Below are positions 1-5,082 of a stretch of DNA of 5,082 bases, piece by piece (position 1 is the stretch's first letter; the number at the start of each line of letters is the position of its first letter). The notes beneath the pieces are model-generated. The model searched no databases, was not told the DNA's origin, and saw nothing but the letters and a program-made list of their open reading frames with translations. The stretch is taken from positions 1 to 5,082 of the forward strand of contig USCU01000101.1 in NCBI GenBank assembly GCA_900553335.1. Reading direction: 5' to 3'. The position numbers were made by a program, and so were the translations under genes. Source of the stretch: an uncultured Ruminococcus sp. GTDB lineage: Bacteria; Bacillota; Clostridia; Oscillospirales; Ruminococcaceae.

Positions 1-135
1 GGCTTTGATAACTCCGTCATCAGGAATAGAAATGGTATCTCCCAGTGACACAGGTTCATTATTAAAAGAATCACATCCGCAAAGTCCGGTCAATAAACAA
101 CTTAATATTAAAAGTACACACAGTATTTTTCTCAT
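1..135 (-). CDS. Lipoprotein, N-terminal 45 residues only (truncated by window edge)
   Basis: The reading frame starts at an ATG (133-135) and stays open to the window edge, so only the first 45 codons are present. It begins MRKILCVLLILSCLLTGLCG, a short basic n-region and a hydrophobic core, followed by Cys21. Residues 18-21 read L-C-G-C, a good lipobox with Cys21 as the lipidated residue. This predicts export and anchoring to the outer face of the membrane. The mature part seen so far (DSFNNEPVSLGDTISIPDDG and a few more residues) is too short to assign a family. An AAAGGA ribosome site lies 7 bases before the start. The gene begins 37 bp after the stop of the large wall-anchored protein on the same strand, with no convincing terminator between, so co-transcription is likely. 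Inference: a membrane-bound partner of that protein, such as a second ligand-binding component. Its function is otherwise unknown. Confidence 0.85.
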   Translation of the reverse strand, partial: MRKILCVLLILSCLLTGLCGCDSFNNEPVSLGDTISIPDDGVIKA

Positions 136-142
136 AAAGGCA

Positions 143-148
143 TCCTTT
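143..148 (-). promoter_or_regulatory. Ribosome binding site of the lipoprotein gene
   Basis: The minus strand reads AAAGGA, 7 bases before the ATG at 135. The AAAGG part can pair with CCTTT (minus strand 140-136) across a 3-base loop, so the site may lie in a small 5-bp hairpin just before the start codon. It supports choosing this ATG as the lipoprotein start. Confidence 0.7.
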
Positions 149-172
149 CTGACAAAAGCGAGTAGCTTTGGT

Positions 173-3100
173 TTATTGTTGTTTTTTCTTGCGTTTAAGT
201 GTTGCTGTCAGAGCAATCAAGCCGACAAGAGATACCGTTATAAAATGCAGATACATAACTGTATTAGAGGAATCACCTGTATGCGGATTTTGCTCATTGC
301 CGTTGCTATCCGCTTTTAAAGACGGATAGTCTGAATTCTTATTATCTGGTTTTGAATTATGATTATTAGAATTATTGTTGTCAGGTTTTGGAGTCTGAAC
401 ATCTGAATTGCTATCATCAGGTTTTGGAGTCTGAACGTCTGAATTGCTATTATCAGGCTTTGGAGTTTGAACGTCTGAATTGCTATCGTCAGGCTTTTGA
501 GTCTGATCGTCTGAATTATCGTTATCCGAAGGATTGTCGTGTATGTTCACATCACTCATATCATAAAGGCTTGTCTTACCGTTTTTAAAGCGATAGTATG
601 CCGAAAGGGCATAATATCCCTGTTCAGTTGACATTTCGTTTAAATCTCCGTCTAAGGTGTGACAGAATCCGCCGTCAATATAGAATGACATAAGTGAATC
701 AAGTGCAGAACAGCCATTTTTGATGAATCTAGAATCTGTGTGCGGATCAATTCCGAGTGAAGTAAGTGCAACAATTACCTGAGCACAGGATTCGCTGTTC
801 ATAGTACCCCAGCTGAGGTAGCCGCCTGTTGCAGTTTGCAAGTCTGAAAGACAGCTTAAAGCATTGTCCAAAGCTTCTTTAACTTGCGTGTTTTCAGCAT
901 AATAAGGTGATAAGGCTTGAATTGCCATTGCTGTTATATCTGCATCAGATGCATTGCCGCTGAGTGACCAGCCTCCGTCTGAAAGCTGTGAGTCCAAGAT
1001 AGCTGAAACCAGTTTTTCTCTTGTAACCTGTTCTTCTGCATTGCCGGCCAAAGGAATATCATATTCATGAGAATCAAATGCGATAAGCGCCCAGATCGGA
1101 CCGTTGATTCCTTGCTTTTTCACATAACTCATATCACTTAGTCCTGCAAGAAGATTGTGTCCTGCTACATCGGTCACATCATAGCCAAGTGAGGTCAGTG
1201 CCAAAATGATACGGGAATTATCGGTTGACTTTGCCCTGTGAAGCTGTTCATTGTCGTTGATATTCTCTTTCACATATTCCACTACAGCAGTATAGTATTC
1301 ATCGGAAACAGCTTTTTCACTTCTTGTAAGACCGATTACCATCCACTCACCGCCAATGCTTCCTACACCCGGAGTTCCGAGGGAAGAGATATAGTTTCCA
1401 ACTGATTCATATATTTCATCAAACTCTTTGATTGTGTTTGCTTTTATGAGGTTACTATATTCAGTTTCTGCTTCGAGAAGTTTTAGGTAATTTAACACTA
1501 ATGCCTGCTGTTCTTCTGTTAAAGCGTCATAAGCTGAGCGGGCAATTGCGATCGCATCAGCGGAGGAAAGTTCAACATTACCGATTGAGTCAATCAGTGT
1601 AATGACTTCATCTGCGGTTTTTTTGTTTTCTAAGAACACCTTTTCAACAATATAATCATCAGTATAGTGGAAAACGATCACGCTCTCATCGTCCAAAAAC
1701 TGCTCACTTACGCCAAGCAAAGGGTAGCTTCCGTTTAAGGTATAGACCCATCCGGAGTTGCTGCCGTTGGCAAATTCTCCAAGCGTTTCATTGTTTCTTG
1801 TGATGCTTTCTATGTAGTTTCCTGTGGGGTTTGAGCAGGTCATGCCGTTATCATTCAGCACAAGCTGCAGAACATCCCATACGGTTGCATTGTTAGAAAC
1901 GGTATACCGTGTTTCGTGAACCCATTCCTCCAAGTTTTTGTCCTTCATGGTATGAACATCGCATTCATCCTCTGAATGAATATAATCTCCGAATAGGGAT
2001 ACTGTTACCGTAATGTCAGCTCCGACCGGCTTTAATACAGTTACATCAATCTGAGCCGATACTGCGCCGTACATAAGAGTTACGGTTTGAGTCCCTCGTT
2101 TGTTTGAATCATAACCCGATATCTCCACGTCATCAAGTTCGATTACCTTGGATTCACCGGTATGATATATAACTGTCAGAGTCAATCCGGAAGGATCAAA
2201 CGGTTCTCCTACATAATAAGATGTTTTACATTCTCCATTGACAATTAATTTAATTGCAATTGGATCTTTATTATCATCAGAATAAGTAAGCATTACTGCA
2301 TCAGCGCCGAGAGGATCGTCATTTCTGTTGTGATTTGTTTTTGTAATGCCACTGATGCCGGAACTTCCTGCTGATGTATTAATATATGTGGTTCCGCTTT
2401 CTGTTTCGTGTGTTTCACAGCTTGTGTCTACATATTTTACAAAACCTATGCCTTTTTCAGCGCTGCAATCACTTGAATAGTAGTTTGCGCTGAAATTATC
2501 GTATTTGTTAAGACTTCCGAGATAACCGGTGACGCCGCCGACATATTCACCGTCTGTTGCTTTAACAGTACCGCTGAATTTGTTATTACTAAAGATATTT
2601 TCTCCCCAGCTCTGCAATACATATGTATCTGCACCCATGATACCGCCGACTTTATCGGCACCTGTGATCGTGCTGGTTGATGAGCAGTTAGTTACTTCAA
2701 CCCGATATCCGTTGGGAGCAGTACCATTAGAATAACCGCCGCCTAAGATTCCTCCGGCGTGGTCCTCGCTTGCTTCAACCGAACCGCCGAATGTGCAATT
2801 TGTGATTACGGATATGCCCATAGCGTTATCACGAGTTCCTACTATTCCTCCAACATATTTTGTCCCGTAGACAGTGGCGTAGCTAACGCAATTTTCCACA
2901 GTGCCCTGCATACGACCTGCGATAGAGCCGATCATGTTTTGGTCTTTATTGTAGCCTATTATAACATCTTTTTCAATAGTACAGTTGCGCACGGTTGCAA
3001 CAAAGCCCGCCGAGCAACCTGCAAAACCGTTTGTTGTTATATTTGCCCCCAATAAGCCGGATTTCAACGTTGACGAGCCGCTCTTCAGCGTTACATTGTC

Positions 3101-4852
3101 TATAACTATTGAACTTCCGGAAAGTCCGACGCCTTCTAAATTATTAACAAGACCGTAGCCTGCGATTTTTTTGCCATATATATTAAGATTGCGGACCTCT
3201 GCACCCTTTACATATCCAATCAGAGGCAAACCGCCTTCGGGAACAGTCAGTGTATGATTTTTACCATCGATCGTTCCGCTGAAGGCATAAAGATTTGCAC
3301 CGCGCTGAATGTCATTCGTTCCGTCTATAGTAACGCCTATAGGTTTCCAGTCACTCGGCAGAGTAATGTCAGCAGTCATTTCAAAGAACATACCCTCTGT
3401 GCTTTGACCGGAGGCTACAACGTCATTCAGATTCTGCAAATCCTCCGCATTTGTCAGTTTATACGGATTCTCCTGAGTGCCTTCACCTGCTAATTTCATT
3501 CCCACTATCTTTATAGGCTGTGTAACATTAATGGTGTTATAGATAAAAGTAACCTCTGTTTCATTGCGCAAGGCACCGTTCGGCACTACGATGAAGCCAT
3601 CGGTTATGGTTCTGGTAGTTCCATCATCATAAGTAGCCAGCAATTCAGTGCCTGCTGGGTTAAAGGTCTGACCGACACTGTATGTAAGCTTCACAGCAGG
3701 TTTTACGATCTCCAGCTTAGACGGAACACGGTTGTCGATCATCAGTTGATATGCGCGTTCTAATTTTTCTTTTAGTTCATTCGGGATTTGCGCTTTTTCT
3801 GTATCACTGAAATTTATAAAACTTTGATATAACTTTAAAATACTATCTTTGTCATCCGGATAGACAAGCTTTTCTGTATCTATCTCCTCCAGGATCCGAA
3901 TAAAATCCCCTGTGTCCATTGTACCAACCACAACAAAGGTCACGATTGTGTTAATTACTTCTGTATCGCTGATCTTAAACTCTATGCGCATTTCTGTGCG
4001 GTTGTTTATCAATTTAACGCCGTCTGTAAGATTCTGCCATTTCATTGCAACGGCCATAGCAGTAGGAACGTTTTCAAAACCCGGCAGCAGTTCGCCGTCA
4101 ATGTATATACTGGTTTTGCAGTTTGGTGTGTAAAAAAACGATTTAAATATACCTATCCCCGTACCGCCGGCAGGTTTAATGGCTGCTGTTGATGCGCTTA
4201 CATATACTTCATAATTATAGCAATCCTCTGAAAGACCTGTCTTTCCTGATCTCTCCCCATTATCATTCATCTGAAAAAGAGTACCCTCAGGTGCGCCGTA
4301 ATATGTCACTAAACTGTTAAATTCAGGATCGCCGGCAAAAATCAGCTTATTCCACTTTACGGCTGCCGCTTTTTCAAGCTTTAATGTATAATCTGCATTC
4401 ACGTTGCCGTTTTGAAGAGAAATAACAAAAGCATATTCGCCTTTTTTTGATACAGCACCGTCAATCGTTCTGGCGGTTCCTGCAACAAAATCCACAATTT
4501 TTTGTCCGGATTCTGTTTTAAGCTGAGCAGTAGTTCCCTCAGGGAGATCTTTGAGCGTAATTATGATATCTGAATCGTTATACTCAGCAAGATCCGTATA
4601 ATTTGCAAGCTTTCCGGCGAATAATCCTGAATCCTGCTCAAAATCTAGAGTCAGAATATCTCCTTGACTTCCGTCGCCGTGTATTGATTGGACAAGTATA
4701 TTCTCTTGTGTTAAAAGCTGACCGTTGTTAGATGTTTCTTCTGCAAACGCTGTCAGTCCGCTGACCGTCAGCATTGACAGCACCATGACGATTGTCAGCA
4801 AACTGGCAAGCAGCCTATTTGTTTTTGTTTTCAGTTTTCTTTTGCTTATCAT
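173..4852 (-). CDS. Giant sortase-anchored surface protein: Big_3, GLUG beta-helix, DUF4430 and prenyltransferase-like toroid
   Basis: This is a 1559-residue secreted protein. The start at 4852 (MISKRKLK) is preferred because AAAGGA lies 9 bases upstream and a signal peptide follows at once; an in-frame ATG at 4858 leaves only 3 bases. Domains in order: signal peptide 1-37 (cleavage after AFA); beta-rich region about 40-165, resembling a cadherin-like sandwich; unrecognised beta region about 166-310; helical segment 311-375; Big_3 Ig-like 376-450; beta-helix with GLUG motifs about 455-800; second Big_3 about 862-940; DUF4430 about 945-1070; helical segment 1071-1140; alpha/alpha toroid about 1145-1434; repetitive spacer about 1435-1520; sortase signal NPHTG 1522-1526, membrane helix 1532-1551 and basic tail KRKKKQQ. 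It probably sits covalently on the cell wall and binds a ligand or a surface. Pairing DUF4430 with a toroid suggests transcobalamin-like binding, which is inference. Such proteins are often annotated as prenyltransferase/squalene oxidase repeat proteins, but terpenoid chemistry outside the cell is unlikely. Confidence 0.93.
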   Translation of the reverse strand: MISKRKLKTKTNRLLASLLTIVMVLSMLTVSGLTAFAEETSNNGQLLTQENILVQSIHGDGSQGDILTLDFEQDSGLFAGKLANYTDLAEYNDSDIIITLKDLPEGTTAQLKTESGQKIVDFVAGTARTIDGAVSKKGEYAFVISLQNGNVNADYTLKLEKAAAVKWNKLIFAGDPEFNSLVTYYGAPEGTLFQMNDNGERSGKTGLSEDCYNYEVYVSASTAAIKPAGGTGIGIFKSFFYTPNCKTSIYIDGELLPGFENVPTAMAVAMKWQNLTDGVKLINNRTEMRIEFKISDTEVINTIVTFVVVGTMDTGDFIRILEEIDTEKLVYPDDKDSILKLYQSFINFSDTEKAQIPNELKEKLERAYQLMIDNRVPSKLEIVKPAVKLTYSVGQTFNPAGTELLATYDDGTTRTITDGFIVVPNGALRNETEVTFIYNTINVTQPIKIVGMKLAGEGTQENPYKLTNAEDLQNLNDVVASGQSTEGMFFEMTADITLPSDWKPIGVTIDGTNDIQRGANLYAFSGTIDGKNHTLTVPEGGLPLIGYVKGAEVRNLNIYGKKIAGYGLVNNLEGVGLSGSSIVIDNVTLKSGSSTLKSGLLGANITTNGFAGCSAGFVATVRNCTIEKDVIIGYNKDQNMIGSIAGRMQGTVENCVSYATVYGTKYVGGIVGTRDNAMGISVITNCTFGGSVEASEDHAGGILGGGYSNGTAPNGYRVEVTNCSSTSTITGADKVGGIMGADTYVLQSWGENIFSNNKFSGTVKATDGEYVGGVTGYLGSLNKYDNFSANYYSSDCSAEKGIGFVKYVDTSCETHETESGTTYINTSAGSSGISGITKTNHNRNDDPLGADAVMLTYSDDNKDPIAIKLIVNGECKTSYYVGEPFDPSGLTLTVIYHTGESKVIELDDVEISGYDSNKRGTQTVTLMYGAVSAQIDVTVLKPVGADITVTVSLFGDYIHSEDECDVHTMKDKNLEEWVHETRYTVSNNATVWDVLQLVLNDNGMTCSNPTGNYIESITRNNETLGEFANGSNSGWVYTLNGSYPLLGVSEQFLDDESVIVFHYTDDYIVEKVFLENKKTADEVITLIDSIGNVELSSADAIAIARSAYDALTEEQQALVLNYLKLLEAETEYSNLIKANTIKEFDEIYESVGNYISSLGTPGVGSIGGEWMVIGLTRSEKAVSDEYYTAVVEYVKENINDNEQLHRAKSTDNSRIILALTSLGYDVTDVAGHNLLAGLSDMSYVKKQGINGPIWALIAFDSHEYDIPLAGNAEEQVTREKLVSAILDSQLSDGGWSLSGNASDADITAMAIQALSPYYAENTQVKEALDNALSCLSDLQTATGGYLSWGTMNSESCAQVIVALTSLGIDPHTDSRFIKNGCSALDSLMSFYIDGGFCHTLDGDLNEMSTEQGYYALSAYYRFKNGKTSLYDMSDVNIHDNPSDNDNSDDQTQKPDDSNSDVQTPKPDNSNSDVQTPKPDDSNSDVQTPKPDNNNSNNHNSKPDNKNSDYPSLKADSNGNEQNPHTGDSSNTVMYLHFITVSLVGLIALTATLKRKKKQQ
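176..289 (-). other. C-terminal sortase sorting signal (NPHTG, membrane helix, basic tail)
   Basis: Residues 1522-1526 of the large protein read NPHTG, followed by D1527, a hydrophobic stretch at about 1532-1551 (VMYLHFITVSLVGLIALTAT) and the tail LKRKKKQQ. This is the three-part layout of a cell-wall sorting signal. The motif departs from canonical LPXTG at position 1 (Asn for Leu) and keeps P-x-T-G, a pattern seen in Clostridial sortase substrates. Cleavage is expected between T1525 and G1526. No sortase gene lies in the window, so the cognate enzyme must be encoded elsewhere. Confidence 0.85.
345..524 (-). repeat. 36-bp tandem repeat coding a 12-residue wall-spacer unit
   Basis: Four clear 36-bp units begin at 381, 417, 453 and 489, each opening with TCAGG on the plus strand. 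A fifth, degenerate unit lies at 345-380. Because 36 is divisible by 3 the array stays in frame and encodes units of the type VQTPKPD(D/N)SNSD. The last (minus-strand first) and degenerate units differ most. The product is an acidic, Pro/Ser/Asn-rich, probably unfolded spacer between the alpha/alpha toroid and the NPHTG anchor, as expected for a segment that crosses the peptidoglycan. Near-identical units can gain or lose copies by slippage, or be collapsed by short-read assembly. Confidence 0.9.
551..1420 (-). other. Prenyltransferase/squalene-cyclase-like alpha/alpha toroid domain
   Basis: Residues about 1145-1434 show repeated helix pairs with the marks of terpenoid-cyclase/transcobalamin-type toroids. 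An entry motif is GVGSIGGEW (1162-1170). A QW-like motif runs from Q1289 to W1295 (QLSDGGW). It is followed by DADITAMAIQAL (from D1303), then ESCAQVIVALTSLGIDP and a closing MSTEQGYYALSAYYRF (from 1407). The DADITA stretch aligns by eye with the DXDD-T-A motif of squalene-hopene cyclases, but the last Asp is Ile1306. The acid motif is therefore incomplete and catalysis is doubtful. Together with the extracellular location this favours a binding role. The domain limits are approximate. Confidence 0.8.
1643..2020 (-). other. DUF4430 (transcobalamin C-terminal-like) domain
   Basis: Residues about 945-1070 of the large protein begin with the beta strand ITVTVSLFGD. They include the helix TVWDVLQLVL and end with the signature GWVYTLNG (1034-1041), P-x-x-GVS and FHYTDDY (1061-1067). 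This signature is typical of DUF4430, the family related to the C-terminal beta domain of transcobalamin and intrinsic factor, in which it covers one face of the bound corrinoid. The domain sits between the second Big_3 and the helical segment that leads to the toroid. Assignment is by motif recognition; the ligand is inferred. Confidence 0.85.
2033..2269 (-). other. Second Big_3 Ig-like domain
   Basis: Residues about 862-940 contain the typical Big_3 pattern: YYVGEPFDPSGLTLTVIYHTG followed within about 30 residues by RGTQTVTLMYG and a closing strand AQIDVTVLK. Such Ig-like modules usually act as stalks or carbohydrate/adhesion modules in Gram-positive surface proteins. This copy directly precedes DUF4430. 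The first copy, at residues 376-450, precedes the beta-helix and carries the matching YSVGQTFNPAGTELLATYDD pattern. Confidence 0.8.
2453..3490 (-). other. Beta-helix region with GLUG motifs
   Basis: Residues about 455-800 begin with a common lead-in, GEGTQENPYKLTNAEDLQNL, then DWKPIG and FSGTIDGKNHTLTV. They continue with rungs that each carry a turn such as IGSIAG (641), VGGIVG (667), AGGILG (699), VGGIMG (735) and VGGVTG (771), separated by strands of the type VENCVSYATVYG. This is the GLUG repeat pattern of parallel beta-helix surface proteins. The role is probably structural or adhesive; no catalytic residues of polysaccharide lyases are evident. Confidence 0.8.
3503..3727 (-). other. First Big_3 Ig-like domain
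   Basis: Residues about 376-450 run from VPSKLEIVKP through YSVGQTFNPAGTELLATYDD to TFIYNTINVTQPIKI. The pattern of a leading strand, Y-x-V-G-x-x-F-x-P-x-G, a D-G-T turn and a final beta strand is that of bacterial Ig-like group 3 domains. It joins the helical segment at 311-375 to the beta-helix. Confidence 0.78.
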
Positions 4853-4861
4853 TTCCATACG

Positions 4862-4867
4862 TCCTTT
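4862..4867 (-). promoter_or_regulatory. Ribosome binding site deciding the start of the large surface protein
   Basis: The minus strand reads AAAGGA at 4867-4862. It lies 9 bases before the ATG at 4852 and only 3 before the in-frame ATG at 4858. The spacing therefore favours 4852. The frame is open back to 4966, but the extra 38 residues (MLFQSPHADILLISC and onward) would bury the signal peptide and have no ribosome site that I can see. Confidence 0.75.
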
Positions 4868-4973
4868 CGTTGTGAAACTTGAACACAAAAAGCTCTTCTC
4901 AACACACTCGGCGAAAAGAACGCAACTGATTAAAAGGATATCGGCATGAGGACTTTGAAACAGCATAAAAATA

Positions 4974-5028
4974 AAGAGTGCTGGATTTCAAAGCCGGCAA
5001 TACGGCACTGATAATCGGTTGCACTCTT
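4974..5028 (-). terminator. Long imperfect hairpin with T-rich tail (possible terminator or leader structure)
   Basis: On the minus strand an 8-bp outer stem, AAGAGTGC with GCACTCTT, encloses GATT/AATC, then TCAGT against TTTGA (one mismatch and one G-U), then GCCG/CGGC around the hexaloop TATTGC. That is about 20 pairs in 55 bases. The 3' arm is followed by TATTTTTAT, a T-rich tract as in intrinsic terminators. On the plus strand no such tract follows. It could end an upstream minus-strand gene lost beyond the contig, or act as a leader or attenuator of the large surface-protein gene, whose start lies about 120 bp downstream. It does not match a riboswitch class that I recognise. Confidence 0.5.
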
Positions 5029-5034
5029 CACGCC

Positions 5035-5082
5035 CTGTCTCTTATACACATCTGACGCTGCCGACGATCTACTCTGTGTAGA
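5035..5082 (+). other. Illumina Nextera (Tn5) i5 adapter left on contig end, not genomic
   Basis: Positions 5035-5053 are the exact 19-base Tn5 mosaic end in adapter orientation (CTGTCTCTTATACACATCT). Positions 5054-5067 (GACGCTGCCGACGA) complete the Nextera Read 1 adapter complement. Positions 5068-5075 (TCTACTCT) are the reverse complement of AGAGTAGA, which I recall as i5 index S504/N504. Positions 5076-5082 (GTGTAGA) begin the P5 complement. Genomic sequence therefore ends at 5034. This stretch should be trimmed and not read as a transposon. Confidence 0.98.

Noticed and set aside
155..169. Intrinsic terminator between the large gene and the lipoprotein gene
   Set aside because: The AAAGC/GCTTT stem is only 5 bp, AT-rich and without a T tract, so it is unlikely to stop transcription.
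388..588. Plus-strand repetitive reading frame opposite the wall-spacer repeats
   Set aside because: It is the antisense shadow of the 36-bp in-frame repeats; there is no ribosome site and the real frame is on the minus strand.
2529..4133. Several plus-strand open frames of 70-100 codons
   Set aside because: All lie antisense to conserved domains of the large protein and show no ribosome sites, domain patterns or operon arrangement.
4853..4966. N-terminal extension of the large protein by 38 residues, back to an ATG at 4966
   Set aside because: No ribosome site fits that start, and the extension would place a clear signal peptide in the middle of the N-terminus. AAAGGA 9 bases before 4852 decides the start.
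4964..4991. Promoter with TTGAAA (-35) and TTTATG (-10), 16-base spacing, on the minus strand
   Set aside because: The -10 matches the consensus at only 3 of 6 bases and the site overlaps the long hairpin. Too weak to annotate.
4868..5034. Cobalamin riboswitch upstream of the putative corrinoid-binding protein
   Set aside because: I looked for the conserved B12-box and GCCACTG-type core on both strands. Only a loose resemblance (GGCACTG on the wrong strand) is present and the other conserved blocks are missing. The contig also stops before a full element could fit.
5035..5053. Mosaic end of a genuine Tn5-type transposon
   Set aside because: The sequence continues directly into Nextera Read 1, an i5 index and P5 primer bases, which occurs only in library adapters.

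Overview
The window is a contig end from a low-to-moderate-GC Gram-positive bacterium. It is most likely a gut-type member of the Clostridia (Ruminococcaceae/Lachnospiraceae-like). The clues are AAAGGA-type ribosome sites, a sortase-style cell-wall anchor, a mosaic of Big_3, GLUG and DUF4430 domains typical of Clostridial surface proteins, and a following lipoprotein gene. The species cannot be fixed from this sequence.

Layout: all genes lie on the minus strand, so transcription runs from high to low coordinates. Positions 5035-5082 are not genomic: they are an Illumina Nextera (Tn5) i5 adapter with its index and the start of P5, left on the contig end. Positions 4868-5034 are the real upstream region. 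It carries a long imperfect hairpin (4974-5028) followed on the minus strand by a T-rich tract, but no clear promoter. Positions 4852-173 encode one giant secreted, wall-anchored protein of 1559 residues. Positions 172-136 are a 37-bp gap without a convincing terminator. Positions 135-1 hold the first 45 codons of a lipoprotein cut off by the window edge.

The giant protein reads in order: signal peptide, a beta-rich N-terminal region I cannot name, a helical segment, an Ig-like Big_3 domain, a GLUG-type beta-helix, a second Big_3, a DUF4430 (transcobalamin C-terminal-like) domain, a second helical segment, a prenyltransferase/squalene-cyclase-like alpha/alpha toroid, a repetitive Asp/Asn/Ser/Pro/Lys wall spacer made of 36-bp tandem repeats, and an NPHTG sortase signal with membrane helix and basic tail. 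A DUF4430 domain next to an alpha/alpha toroid is the same pair of folds that makes up animal transcobalamin and intrinsic factor, but in the opposite order. My best inference is a surface ligand-binding protein, possibly for corrinoids, that works with the co-transcribed lipoprotein. The ligand is not shown by the sequence.
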